Assembly (NCBI GenBank): GCA_900095095.1
Contig: FMBT01000573.1
Span: 1-55,835, forward strand
DNA from: Fragilariopsis cylindrus CCMP1102
Lineage: Eukaryota > Bacillariophyta > Bacillariophyceae > Bacillariales > Bacillariaceae
Reading direction: 5' to 3'
Length of the DNA: 55,835 nucleotides
The position numbers were made by a program, and so were the translations under genes. The notes under the pieces are model-generated. The model was not told where the DNA came from and did no database searches. It was given only the letters and a program-made list of their open reading frames with translations. Positions 1-10,699 of this stretch are shown here, one piece after another. Numbering within the stretch: the stretch's first letter is position 1; each line of letters opens with the position of its first letter.

Positions 1-34
1 TTCTCCAGTTCTTTCTACCATCTATCCTACTAGT

Positions 35-46
35 TGGTATCAAGAC
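35..46 (+). other. primer binding site (initiator tRNA-Met)
   Basis: TGGTATCA at 35-42 matches the first eight bases of the standard Copia PBS, which is complementary to the 3' end of initiator tRNA-Met. The next bases (AGAC) diverge from the usual GAGC. Its place 5' of all coding frames fits. It implies that the 5' LTR ends at about base 33. Confidence 0.75.
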
Positions 47-580
47 ACACCGAGTTCCCCCGGTCAAACAAGGGACCGGATGACAGCGTAAACACTGTCG
101 CGAAACTTGACTTGTCGGCAAAAAACGCGTGTAAAAACACGCGCTAAAACAGCCAACAAGGACAATCGCTTTTCGATTGATGGTTTGTTGAAGATGTTGT
201 ACTGCACAGCCAGAACCTGCACACAACATCATCTTATTATTATTGTGAGAATGGGAATTGTTGATGGAAATTAATGGCCAGTTTGAGCTTTCAAACATAG
301 GTTTCAGATAAGGAGATTGTTTGCAACAAAAATCTTTCAAATTTTGAAATGACCAATCATAGAGCCACTTCACATGTAATAGAGCGTTACAAGCAGTAAG
401 TAGTCAAATAGGTTTAGACTAAAGTAGAAATTATGAGTACTAGCTATTGTAATGAGTCGGGTCTGTATCGTATCGTATATCGCAAGTGAATGCGATATCG
501 TATATGAAAGTCAGTCCTGAGTGATTCTTGAGTCACTAGTATTCGGAGTCGTAGTCGATATCATGCGCGCAAGCGCGTGA
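47..580 (+). other. retrotransposon leader, no gene seen
   Basis: This is about 530 bp between the PBS and the open Gag frame, longer than usual for Copia. It holds short direct and inverted motifs (repeats of CGTATC/GATATC around 465-505 and 555-580) and no convincing reading frame. The Gag N-terminus may once have started here and be lost or out of frame. Confidence 0.4.
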
Positions 581-661
581 TATAATAACTTATATGAGAT
601 AATCAGAAGCCGGTACGCTATCGCCAGCTACCGTCTGTTAAATACGTCAATTGCGACGAAA

Positions 662-1132
662 TTGAGCGGAGACTTCAACCAATGGATCCTCACACATCCA
701 AATAAACCCCTCCCCAACACTTGGAAGACAACAGGTCTGGCAGACCTATTTGCAGATTACCCCAACACATCTAATAACAAGATCAACACCTTGTCGATCA
801 ACACATTCGATGGTAAACCAAAAGAGAATGGATACTCGAAGGAAGGGAACCCAAGATACTCCCTACGCAACAAGAAACAATGTGCATGTTGTAAGATGGC
901 AGGACATAGTATAGGTGATCAGATATGCAGAATCGGAGCTCAAATATCACACGCAACAAAATTCGCAACAACAAATAAGGAAACTTACGATACCAATGCA
1001 GATAAGTATTACAAATCAAATCGTCCAGTAATGATCAACAGGGTCATGAGATCACTCCCAACCTATGCATCAGACGAGGCAATAAGAGAAGAGTGTGAGG
1101 AATGGACTAAGGACGACGAAGAGGAAGAGTGA
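662..1132 (+). CDS. Gag-like protein, partial, with zinc knuckle
   Basis: The frame is open from 581 to the TGA at 1130-1132 and has no ATG near its 5' end. Position 662 is a TTG used only as a nominal start, so the true N-terminus is missing or shifted. Near nominal residue 74 it carries a knuckle-like CACC-KMAGH-x6-C motif (C-x2-C-x4-H-x6-C, slightly longer than the canonical CCHC). Such knuckles bind nucleic acid in Gag proteins of Ty1/Copia elements. The C-terminus is acidic (EEWTKDDEEEE). The next coding block (1217-3730) is in the same frame, and only the TGA blocks 1133-1216. So this is either a terminated Gag or the first half of a single Gag-Pol frame with a nonsense or readthrough codon. 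Confidence 0.7.
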   Translation: MSGDFNQWILTHPNKPLPNTWKTTGLADLFADYPNTSNNKINTLSINTFDGKPKENGYSKEGNPRYSLRNKKQCACCKMAGHSIGDQICRIGAQISHATKFATTNKETYDTNADKYYKSNRPVMINRVMRSLPTYASDEAIREECEEWTKDDEEEE

Positions 1133-1216
1133 CAAACATGCTGTCCCGAGAGATCGGAACAGCCTGTACGCAAGAAAACACCACATATACCATCGTCACC
1201 ATCAGATAATAGAATA

Positions 1217-3730
1217 ATGGGGAATATAATCATCAACAAAGTATCAAAACAAAAACAACAACAAACGATATCAAAAGACGTACCACACCACATCAACCAT
1301 AACAATCATAACTACTGCTTTGTCGAAGCCCATACAAAGGATCTACAGGAACAACAAGCAGCGAACAATACCATTGTCCAGTTGAATAACGAAAGGAAAG
1401 CCATTGTCAATCAATTCAATCGATTAATAACTGAATCAGTTTGTAAAGATAAAATTTGTAATGAAAATAATATTTGTAATGAAATCAATAATATGGAAAT
1501 GAAAAATGAATATCTGGAAAAAGAACCAACAATCCTACCAGTAACACGTAGAATTGTACAGGAAAAACAGAAAAATCAGAGCGTGGAAAATCTGGAGACG
1601 CAATCACGGGAATCAACTAAGACAACTCCAACGAATACGATTGAAAAAGTATCAAAAATCAATGGAAATTCCGAATCGGAGATGAAGACACATGTTTGTA
1701 AAGTATTGACGAATCCCCCATGCGGACAAGAACCAACAAACACGATCGAAGATTCCTTAACAAACGCACGTGGGAAAGAAAACAAACAGAACAGTAATAC
1801 ACAACAAATACTTAACAATCATGAGTCGGGAAACGAACAGAAAATTGATACACGTCTTATAACTAACACTAAGAGTACACGAACTGTAAAAGACTTCACG
1901 GACATCATCCGCGAATACAATACATATGGAGGGAGAACAATGCATGAGACAGGAGCTTATATAATCAACGCGATTGAATATCGATACAACACGTGCAAGG
2001 CATATCAAAGTTTGGTCGGCGCGACTAAAGCAAAATCAAATTTTTCAATCACTTCAGCAGACCTCACTCCCGCGTACACGCCGGCCGACAGCCTAGGTTC
2101 AACACACGGACAATCATTTAATATCAATGCAGTTAAATTACAGTCAACTTCAAATCGAAAATCAGTACGAGTAAAATTTAGAATCAAAAAGCTAAATAGG
2201 AGAGCCAATACAAACGATGACGATGGGAATGAAATATTCAGTAAGAGAGAACAAGTACAATATACCACGGAAATCAACGCACAGGGTGATACTGGAGCTA
2301 ACTGCTCTGCAACTGACACGATTGATATCATACACAACTATACCGAATTCGCATTCCCACAAGACGTTGGGGTATTCTCCGACGATGAGACAAGCACAAC
2401 TCTCCAAGCGTTGGGAGAAGGCGTGATTAAAATTTTGTCTGATCAAGGCTCTATCATGGAGTGGCCCGTACTATATACCCCATTATCTAGTGGTACAGTA
2501 TTATCACCAGATAACTATCACTTCACTCATAAATTGAAATATTACGCGTTCTACCACCTTGGAACGTCTAATAGTACTGGAAAAATTGGATTTTTAGATT
2601 ACAATCAGAATGAATTAGAATCAATTCAAATGAAACGCACTGGCAATGGGGAATCGCTGACATCCAACCAGGTTCTACTACCACACTCATTGAACAACAA
2701 ACACATCATAAGAGCAGTAACACGAAGATCGGATCGTATTCGGGACCTACAGATGGAGAGAAATGACAACATGCAAGCAAAGGAAGATAGAATATTAATT
2801 GATCAACAAATCAATGAATCATGGGCAACAGATATTGGAGCCCATCACTTCGAACAGATGAAGGAAGAAGCACACCCAATATTCACCGACGTCAAGCTAA
2901 AGACAATGGATACACCACACCAATTATACACTCAGAAGATGAAGGAGTTGGAACTATGGCATCAACGGATGGGTCATTGCTCAACAAGAACATTGAATGA
3001 GACAAGAAAATGTGTAGAAGGAATCCCCGATCTACCAACCAATACACCATTTTTCAAATGTCCATTCTGCGAAAGAGGCAAGATGGTCAAGAAGGGAGGC
3101 AAGAAAACAACAGATAAGGACAACTTCATACCGGGACAAGCGTACCATATGGACCTAGCCTTCGTAAGTGGACCATCGAATCTAGAAATAGATGCAGGAA
3201 AGAATAGTGAAGCAAGACCAATCATCACCAAGAGTCGAGACGGATACATCGGATTCCTTACTATCATTGATGTATCATCAAGAAAGCTATGGACTCATCC
3301 AATCAAGAATAAAGATCCACCAATCGAATACATCAACAAATTCCTCAAACGTCATGGCATTAGAACAACGAATCCTTCGAAAGCAATAATCACAACTAGT
3401 GGAAATGGATATTTAGCCAAGTCAAGAGCATTCGACGAAGCAGTGACAGCACAACAGTATGTCATTCAACCAACAGATAATGACATTGATTTCTTTGGAG
3501 ACCTGCTACCGGACCAAGTTGGAGCGACAATCACTACGGATGGAGGAGGTGAACTATCCAAATCACATGAGCTCACAAAGCTTTGTAACTCTCACGGATA
3601 TGAAGTCAATTCAACAGCAGCAGACGCATCTTCACAGAATGGAATAGTGGGAAAGACCACACAGGACATTGAAAGAACGGATGAGATGTATGATGTACTC
3701 GGCAAGACTAGGAACAGAGTTTTGGGCTGA
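1217..3730 (+). pseudogene. Copia Pol, protease plus integrase part, frameshifted
   Basis: The N-terminal third is a polar, Asn/Thr/Gln-rich linker. The aspartic protease active site is DTGA at residues 358-361. The GAG-pre-integrase domain shows HQRMGH, then CPFC about 40 residues later (zinc-binding HHCC). The integrase core has Asp646 (in HMDLAF) and Asp775 (in TTDGGGE). The position of the catalytic Glu, 36 residues further on, is Gly812 in NGIVGK, where Copia integrases have NGxxE. Immediately after, at about 3653-3660, the frame is broken: the homologous sequence continues one base out of register in the frame of the next entry. The integrase encoded here should therefore be inactive, both by truncation and by loss of the DDE Glu. 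Function and family are sure; the inactivation is inferred from family knowledge. Confidence 0.9.
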
Positions 3731-6575
3731 CGCACTATTACATGCAACATGGCTGTACAATCGTACATACCATAGTAAGATCAAAATGACACCACTACAA
3801 GCATTCTCAGGCCAAATACCATCACTTGACAGCTTAATTACCTTTGGATCCAAGATAACAGCAAAGAAACCGGGTAGTAGACCAACAACGTTGAACCCAT
3901 GGTCGTATGATGGTATCTTCCTGGGGTATCAAAATACTATGCACAACATCAAGTATTGGGATATCAATACAGGAGCAATCAAAACAGCTAAGCATGATTC
4001 AAAGGATGAGATACAGTATGGCGACAGACCGACGAATCGATCACCGGCATCAAAGCATCTAATGGAGGTATTTACCGGAAGCGCCGACCACACAACTGCC
4101 ACGAACCCTGAAAGGATAGATCTACACTTAAAAGATAAGCAATCCCCATCAGCGACAGATATATTGGAAAGCAATCTACTGAATTCACCACTACCATACA
4201 CAGCAGCAGCAGCAGCAACAATGAACAGGAAACAACAACGATGGACGGACAGGAGGGTAAACAAACTAAAAAGAGCATTTAGACGACCAGAAATAGGCGA
4301 TTTAAAACATGAACTGGCAACATTAGATGTATCAACAAACAAATATGTACACACTACATCACATACGATCCCATTAAATGAAAAATCGTATCATCCAACG
4401 TTAGGAATGATAGTGGCTACACACCCTGATATGAAACAAGCAATGGAATTAGTGGAGTTTCAAGTTGGAACCTCAACCCATCGCCATATTCGATCATGGA
4501 AGAGAAGATTAAGAGGGACAATAATATCAACAGTGAATAATCAACCAATTAGGACGGAGCAAGACATCATCAACGCCATTCATCAAGCAAGAATCGATAA
4601 TCAATCATCAATCAAATTAGAATTTGGATCATTAGTAGGATTCGCAATGAGTGGAGAAGGCGTACCAACGTTACAATCAGATCAACTAAATGTAATCGCG
4701 CATCACCTCAACAGCATCAACAATGAAGAAGACATATGGGTAGACAAAACAAAATGGCCACAACAAATCGATTCAGGTGATTCAATTAGAGAAAAAGTAA
4801 GAATAAACCTAATGAAACGTAATAAACTTATGCTTACACCAGAATGGGATGATTTCCTTAAATCAGAATGGAAACAACTGGACCGATACGAAAAGGTTGG
4901 CATGTTTGGAGAGCCAGTCAAATCAGATCAATGGATGACAGTACTGCCATGGGTATGGTCGTATGTTAACAAGGAAGATCCACTAACCGGGGATACGATA
5001 CGGAAATCAAGAGGCACATGCAATGGAGGACCGCGATATGGAGCAGCAATCACACTTGCAGAAACATACGCAGCGTGTGTGGAACAACCAGTCCACCGAT
5101 TGACATGGGCAATATCAGCAGCAATGAATCTAATCTGTAAGGGATACGATGTAGGCAACGCATTTGCAGAGGCACCAGCACCAACATCCCCATTCTTTAT
5201 GAGACCAGACGCCCAGTTTAAACAGTGGTGGGAGGAACATCTTGGAAAGGAACCAATACCTGAAGGCTATGTGATACCAGTTAGAAAAGCACTACAAGGA
5301 CACCCGGAATCGCCACGACTATGGGACAAGTACATCTCCAAGATGATCATTGACGAGTTAGGCTTTACAGCAACAGTGCATGAACCCTGCCTCTACTACA
5401 AAAGAGATGACCAAGACAACTTGACACTCATCCTACGTCAAGTCGATGACTTTCTAGTAGCCAACAAAGATTCATCAGAGTGCGACCGAATAGGAAAACA
5501 AATACAGGACCGTATGACTAATCCACTAAATCAATTAGGTACAATTAGAAAATTCAATGGAGTTAATGTGGAACAAACAAGATACTACAACCATGTCCAT
5601 TGCGCAACGTATATCGATAAGATTGTATCACATCATGGATGGAGTAATTTAAAAATTAGATCACCACCAACACCAATGAAAAGTGATTCAAAATACCAAT
5701 CAGATATACAATCGAGTAGAGGACCGGAATCAATTAAAGAACAGAAGGAATTAGAAAAACGCATGGGTTTTAGTTACAGACAAACAATTGGCGAATTAAT
5801 CTATGCACTAACAGTATGTCGTGTGGATATATCAATAGCAGTAATAACATTAAGTCAACACTCGCACCACCCGGCTCAAATACATTATGAGGCAGTCAAG
5901 CAAGTATTTGGATACCTCAACGCAACAAGAATGGATGGACTTACCTACTGGAGACCAAAACCGCGAATGGACCTTCCAATACGACCTGATCCATCACCAA
6001 TATCAGCACCATCTCAACTACATAAATTTGATGAACAATGGAATGCATTAGAAATCACTGGTTCATGCGACACCACATGGGCATCAGACAGAACTGAAAG
6101 GAGATCGATGGGTGGTATCATTATGATGTTAGCAGGAGCAGCAGTTTATTATCGTACGAGACTACAACCAACAATAGCACAAAGCTCAACAGAAGCTGAA
6201 TTCACGAATATGGCAGACGCTGGAAAAGCAGCTTTATACCTACGATGGATATTAGAAGAAATTGGTATTATTATGGACGCACCAACACCAATTTTAGCAG
6301 ATAATCAAGGGGCAGTTCGATTAGCGAACGCACAACAACCAACAAGAAGAACAAGACATGTAGAAATGAAACACTTTATTATATTACAATGGACAGACGA
6401 CAAGTTCATTGATTTTGTCGATACATCGACAGATGAAAATTACAGTGATTCTCTGAGCAAGCCAACAGGGAGAACAAAATTTTACGAGCACACGGACGTC
6501 TTTATGGGAAGACGCAAACCGGCATATACTACCTATATTGATCATTCTAATGACAAAGCACACATAATCAATTAA
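3669..6575 (+). CDS. Copia Pol, integrase C-terminus, reverse transcriptase and RNase H
   Basis: This 968-codon frame overlaps the previous one by 62 bp and begins inside the integrase (nominal TTG start). It is the 3' part of the same polyprotein, not a separate gene. It starts with the integrase tail (FWADALLHATWLYNR, matching the FWxEAVxxAxYLxNR region of Copia). RT follows, with TWAISAAMNL and DVGNAFAEA upstream and the catalytic QVDDFL box at about residues 591-596 (the YVDD equivalent, with both Asp kept). RNase H shows DTTWASD, the SSTEAEF signature (Glu kept), ADNQGA and RHVEMKHF. No internal stop is present, and the catalytic residues of RT and RNase H look intact. The protein ends 99 bp before the 3' LTR. 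Codon use is A-rich compared with the host genes around it. Confidence 0.93.
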   Translation: MKERMRCMMYSARLGTEFWADALLHATWLYNRTYHSKIKMTPLQAFSGQIPSLDSLITFGSKITAKKPGSRPTTLNPWSYDGIFLGYQNTMHNIKYWDINTGAIKTAKHDSKDEIQYGDRPTNRSPASKHLMEVFTGSADHTTATNPERIDLHLKDKQSPSATDILESNLLNSPLPYTAAAAATMNRKQQRWTDRRVNKLKRAFRRPEIGDLKHELATLDVSTNKYVHTTSHTIPLNEKSYHPTLGMIVATHPDMKQAMELVEFQVGTSTHRHIRSWKRRLRGTIISTVNNQPIRTEQDIINAIHQARIDNQSSIKLEFGSLVGFAMSGEGVPTLQSDQLNVIAHHLNSINNEEDIWVDKTKWPQQIDSGDSIREKVRINLMKRNKLMLTPEWDDFLKSEWKQLDRYEKVGMFGEPVKSDQWMTVLPWVWSYVNKEDPLTGDTIRKSRGTCNGGPRYGAAITLAETYAACVEQPVHRLTWAISAAMNLICKGYDVGNAFAEAPAPTSPFFMRPDAQFKQWWEEHLGKEPIPEGYVIPVRKALQGHPESPRLWDKYISKMIIDELGFTATVHEPCLYYKRDDQDNLTLILRQVDDFLVANKDSSECDRIGKQIQDRMTNPLNQLGTIRKFNGVNVEQTRYYNHVHCATYIDKIVSHHGWSNLKIRSPPTPMKSDSKYQSDIQSSRGPESIKEQKELEKRMGFSYRQTIGELIYALTVCRVDISIAVITLSQHSHHPAQIHYEAVKQVFGYLNATRMDGLTYWRPKPRMDLPIRPDPSPISAPSQLHKFDEQWNALEITGSCDTTWASDRTERRSMGGIIMMLAGAAVYYRTRLQPTIAQSSTEAEFTNMADAGKAALYLRWILEEIGIIMDAPTPILADNQGAVRLANAQQPTRRTRHVEMKHFIILQWTDDKFIDFVDTSTDENYSDSLSKPTGRTKFYEHTDVFMGRRKPAYTTYIDHSNDKAHIIN

Positions 6576-6665
6576 GTGTCCGTCTCCACTTACAGATCTA
6601 ACCCACTTATATCACTATTACAGTCTGCATCACAGTACAATCCAGATGCTCTAGATTCTGTAAGT

Positions 6666-6674
6666 GTGGGGAAG
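6666..6674 (+). other. polypurine tract
   Basis: GTGGGGAAG lies directly before a TG dinucleotide (6675) that would begin the 3' LTR. Position and base composition are as expected for the plus-strand primer of an LTR retrotransposon. Confidence 0.6.
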
Positions 6675-6900
6675 TGTAGGCGTAAGGCGAGTGTCACTAT
6701 GGAATGACCGACCAGGACAGACCATATGAGTGGTATGACCGACCAGGGTCAGACCGCACATACACCGTACGAGTAGATATAGCCAATCATAGAGAGCTAC
6801 TAAGCTCACTCTTCTAATAAACACTATTTACATACGTTAATAGCATAGAAGGTCTTCATTCTAGTGAACTTAGGTAGCTAGATACATTTACAATAACTAC
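6675..6900 (+). repeat. 3' LTR (right boundary unresolved)
   Basis: It begins TGTAGGCG after the polypurine tract. It contains a 13-bp direct repeat, ATGACCGACCAGG, at 6704-6716 and 6735-6747 (period 31), of the kind seen in LTR enhancer regions. The matching 5' LTR is outside the window, so length and right end cannot be fixed. The few bases before the PBS at the window's left edge have no clear counterpart in 6675-7600, so the end may have diverged. Confidence 0.5.
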
Positions 6901-7609
6901 TCTACGGTGGAAACAACTAGTTTTGTAGCAGCAATTGAATGAAGAAAAGATATAGACTTTCTACCATATATACATCATCAGAGCAACTACGGACTCATGT
7001 AGTGAAATATTCTTCTGTGCCTTTTCACTATTCCATTGTTTGTCCCCCCCCCCCTATTTCATGTCCTCGATTACTAGACTGAATGTTGGTTGCTGAAATA
7101 ACTATGTTATGATGATATTACAAACAATCGTCATATCTTTTGTAACACAGTGAAAATAGGATCATAGCAACAGAATCACAATGAAAATAGGAGCATAGAC
7201 ACCAACATTCAAGTATAGCTCATCTCATAATGTTGCTCAACTCTTGCCTTGTGTGGAAAATTAAATGTATTTCAGACAAAAATAGATAGATCAAATTCAA
7301 CTAAATTATTAAAGTGTATGCGTGTATGATTCCTTACACCAGAATTCGCTTGATGTAGATATTTTTATGGTTATGATTGGTCTAAGTTTGGTCTTACTCT
7401 CATATTAAGTGTAATCTCTGGATGGAATGCGTATAGTATCTATTGCTTCTGCTGGTTTCAGTTAATTTGGATATAGAATTAAGTGTTCCATTAAACATGA
7501 ATATATAAAACGAACTGAGAAATGCAAAAAAGTTTGAATAGCTTAAAAATATAATGCTAATAGATACATCGTGCTTATTATTTCTACTAGTAGTAGGACT
7601 ACTATAAGT
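6901..7609. other. intergenic, AT-rich
   Basis: No credible gene is seen. There is an 11-base C run at 7044-7054. This stretch probably contains the 3' UTR of the minus-strand ribosomal protein gene and the unresolved end of the retrotransposon. Confidence 0.5.
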
Positions 7610-8299
7610 TTAGAAGTAAATCTGGATGGAAGGACCCATAGTCGACTTGATGTAGATGGATCCAATATTTTGCCATTGCTTCTTTAAAAGAGAAGCAAGG
7701 AAATTGGCAGCTAATTGGGTGTTGACAATGATTTGTTGATGGTCCATGGATACGTTTCCGACAGCAACATTAAGACACATAACCTTCTTCATTTGGAACT
7801 TGATGGTTGCCTTGACCTCATCGATCTTTTCTTGCATATCATCTCCACCAGCAAGTAGGGTAGGGAATTTACCAGCCTTGGTAAGACCAGGACCTAAAAG
7901 ACGTGGAATCTGTTTAATCATATTGTCAGATGCCATGAAGAAATCATAACGTTTGGCAAGTTTCTTAACCATCTTCTTGTTCTTGTTCAATTTCTTCAAA
8001 TCTTCAACACTCATGTGTTCAACACCGATACGATCGGCTTGTTCACAATGGGCAGCATTTCCAAGTACACAACACTTCAAGTTTGGGCGTGGTACAGTTG
8101 GAAGTTTGAAAGTTCCGGAGAAACGCTTATCACGGACAGGATCATAATTCTTCAAAGAAATTTGTGCTTCGACAGTTTCAATGAAGTTACGTTTCTTTCC
8201 GGATTTGTCTGCTCCGTTAACACGAACATCTTCACCAGAAGAGTATGCAAGGATATCCTTGACGGCCTTGTCTAGAAGTGCAGAGTTAAGTTTTGACAT
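7610..8299 (-). CDS. RPL10A: 60S ribosomal protein L10a (uL1)
   Basis: This protein of 229 residues covers the whole eukaryotic uL1 family (about 217 residues). It forms the L1 stalk of the large cytosolic ribosomal subunit and helps deacylated tRNA leave the E site. Diagnostic stretches are [18 protein letters not shown] near residue 52, [24 protein letters not shown] and the C-terminal IYIKSTMGP. The ATG at 8299 starts MSKLNSALL, as usual for the family, and there is no intron. It is transcribed divergently from the YchF gene, with 435 bp between the start codons. No targeting peptide is seen, so it belongs to the cytosolic ribosome rather than the plastid or mitochondrial L1. Confidence 0.96.
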   Translation of the reverse strand: MSKLNSALLDKAVKDILAYSSGEDVRVNGADKSGKKRNFIETVEAQISLKNYDPVRDKRFSGTFKLPTVPRPNLKCCVLGNAAHCEQADRIGVEHMSVEDLKKLNKNKKMVKKLAKRYDFFMASDNMIKQIPRLLGPGLTKAGKFPTLLAGGDDMQEKIDEVKATIKFQMKKVMCLNVAVGNVSMDHQQIIVNTQLAANFLASLLKKQWQNIGSIYIKSTMGPSIQIYF

Positions 8300-8734
8300 A
8301 TTTGCTTAATTAATTTGATTTAATTGACTCTTTTTATACGAGTGTTTGTTAGTGGGCGGTGATGTTTATATCTCCTTCTCAAAAAAAGTGATTAGATGGA
8401 ATGGGGCATTGATTAGCTGTGTTGGACGTGTGATGTGTGTTGTTGTGGTTGCGTTATTTTTTACAAAATTGTGAGTAAACAGATATTCGGTAAGAAGTAG
8501 TGGAATTAAGGTTTAAGGTTTTGAGTCCCGCGTGAATTAATTTTCATACACATCGGCCCAACATCATCATTCAAATTCCATCATCCGATGTCGTTTTTAA
8601 GATTCTTTGAAGAAGATGGGACGATAACTAATAGTAAAATTCTACCTCAGCTGCTGTACAAAATAAACTCTTAATTTTTAAATTAGGGGAACTAATAGAA
8701 AAGAAACAAGAAAGGAAAAGAACAGGAAAAAAAG
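8300..8734. promoter_or_regulatory. divergent promoter region, RPL10A / YchF
   Basis: These 435 bp separate two head-to-head genes and must hold both promoters. A TTTTTATAC stretch lies 30-40 bp upstream of the RPL10A start codon on the minus strand, and an A-rich leader precedes the YchF ATG. I see no factor site I can name with confidence. Confidence 0.4.
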
Positions 8735-10528
8735 ATGTATAACATCGCCAACATTGCAACAATTATGATCGCCGCAACAGCAACTTTTATGTTTTCGGGA
8801 CGACATGTTGCTGCCTTTTCTTCTCGATCCTCCTTCACTGGTGTTACGTCGTCTATTGCTAAATGTAACACACGATCCTATTCAAGGACTACAACAACAA
8901 TGAAACTTCAGACCGCAATTGTAGGACTTCCAAATGTTGGTACGTAATTCTAAACTATATGCTACATTAAAATAAAATAAATAAACCCAATGGACTGGTG
9001 GGTGGCTGTGGCTTTGTAACAAAATTCACTTATTTGGGCTCGTCGTGTGTGTGTTTGTGAATACAATGTATTTCTCCTTGCCTTGTTCTACATCATCACA
9101 TCGCACTAATTACTTCAAATTCACTCCACTCACTAATTAATACATTCATATTATGTTGGAATCGAATATTATATTTTAGGAAAATCAACATTATTTAATG
9201 CTTTGACGGAATCTCAGGGAGCCGAAGCAGCAAATTATCCGTTCTGTACTATCGATCCAAATATTGGACTTGTTCGAGTACCAGATAAAAGATTAGAAAA
9301 TTTAACTACCGTCAATACCTCAGTAAAGACTGTACCAACCGCATTGGAATTTGTTGATGTTGCTGGACTTATTAAGGGAGCATCCAAAGGAGAAGGTCTT
9401 GGAAATAAATTCCTTGATGTTATTCGACAATGTGGTAAGTTTTTTGTTTGTTTGTTTGAGTTCAAAAAATAAATAATGGATGATGTCGTAGTACTCGTTG
9501 TCGTAATCTTTGTATACACCATTTGCATGATGGGAGGGTTATATAAACATCTTATATCTGCATATTTTACCTTCCTTTCTTTTATATTTCTCGTTAGATG
9601 CAATTGTTCATGTGGTTCGATGTTTCGAAGATGAAGATGTCATTCACGTTGACGGTACAGGTAAGTTTTGAATTTAATTATTTATTTATTCTTTCTTTTT
9701 GTAGTAAATCGAAACGCAATAATCATCGATCTCACTCAAAATTTACAATAAATGAAAAAATAAAAATAAAAATATATATATATCAGTCGATCCTGTTCGA
9801 GATGCGGAGCTTATTAATCTCGAACTTGCTTTTGCGGATTTAGCTCAAGTCGAACAACGTATATTACGAATAAGAAAGGACACTAGAGCCGGAAAAGCTG
9901 ACCCTAACGAAATGAATGCATTGTTAAAGTTGAAAAAGTATTAGGAGCCGACAAACCCGCTAGGTACGCAGAATTAACAGACGAAGAAGAACTCTCTATT
10001 AAAACATTAGGCCTTCTGTCACGGAAACCTATGATTTATGCTGCCAATGTTGCCGATTCAGATCTTGCGAATGGGAATGAGATGGTAACAAAGTTGAAAG
10101 AAGTCGCGGAGGCTGAGGGTGCAAATTTAGTAGTTGTATCGGCACAAGTAGAAGCAGAACTGGTAGAACTTGAAGATGCGGATCGTGATGAATTTTTAGA
10201 ATCGCTCGAAGTTACCTTGGATGATTGTGGTCTACGAGCACTAATTAGAGAAGCGTATGATCTTCTTAAGCTCCAAACATATTACACTAGTGGTCCAACA
10301 GAATCCAGAGCGTGGACTATCAAACAAGGGTGGACAGCCCCTCAGGCGGCGGGAGTAATTCACACCGACTTCGAACGAGGATTTATTCGGGCCGAGACTA
10401 TTTCTTACGATGACCTGATTGAAGCTGGCAGTGAAGCAGCAGCTAAATCTAAGGGTTTATTGAGAAGTGAAGGAAAGGAATACATTGTTCAGGATGGCGA
10501 CGTTATTTTGTTCCGCTTTAATGTGTAA
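8735..10528 (+). CDS. plastid-targeted YchF/OLA1-type ATPase, four exons, one frameshift
   Basis: Exons are 8735-8939, 9180-9434, 9598-9660 and 9787-10528, all with GT-AG introns. After one missing base is allowed for, the product is 421 residues. YchF/OLA1 proteins are P-loop NTPases of the OBG class that bind ribosomes and prefer ATP. Motifs in order: GLPNVGKST (G1, split by intron 1), [24 protein letters not shown] (G3), [13 protein letters not shown] at the G4 position (which departs from NKxD throughout this family), then the C-terminal TGS-like part [18 protein letters not shown] and [11 protein letters not shown]. The N-terminus is a signal peptide ending HVAAFSS, a diatom plastid (ASAFAP-type) motif, so this is the organellar copy. 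In exon 4 the frame breaks at the A run 9932-9936, giving a TAG at 9942-9944. The exon total of 1265 is one base short of a multiple of three, and everything downstream is well conserved. Confidence 0.9.
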
Positions 10529-10699
10529 GATTGTAATAACGATGCTAGCTTTATAAATCACATTTTTATCAGCATCAGACTCTACTCTTTTCTATCTATT
10601 ACAAATTAATCATCATACATATAGTACTAGTATTTTACTTTTTTATTTAATTTAATTTAGGCGAAATTTTTGTGAAAAATGTCTTACTTGCAGTCTCCT

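Larger units (their letters stand above)
1..6900 (+). mobile_element. Ty1/Copia LTR retrotransposon, degenerate
   Basis: The order PBS, Gag with zinc knuckle, aspartic protease, GAG-pre-integrase HHCC, DDE integrase, reverse transcriptase, RNase H, polypurine tract and 3' LTR is the Copia order (integrase before RT). This is seen directly in the translated frames. The 5' LTR lies almost wholly left of the window, because the PBS starts at base 35. The 3' end of the 3' LTR was not resolved, so 6900 is approximate. The copy is damaged in three places: an in-frame TGA after Gag, a Gly in place of the catalytic integrase Glu, and a frameshift right after that. The RT-RNase H part is fully open, so decay looks recent. 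It is probably one of the diatom CoDi-type Copia lineages, but that assignment is inferred from composition and setting only. Confidence 0.93.
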
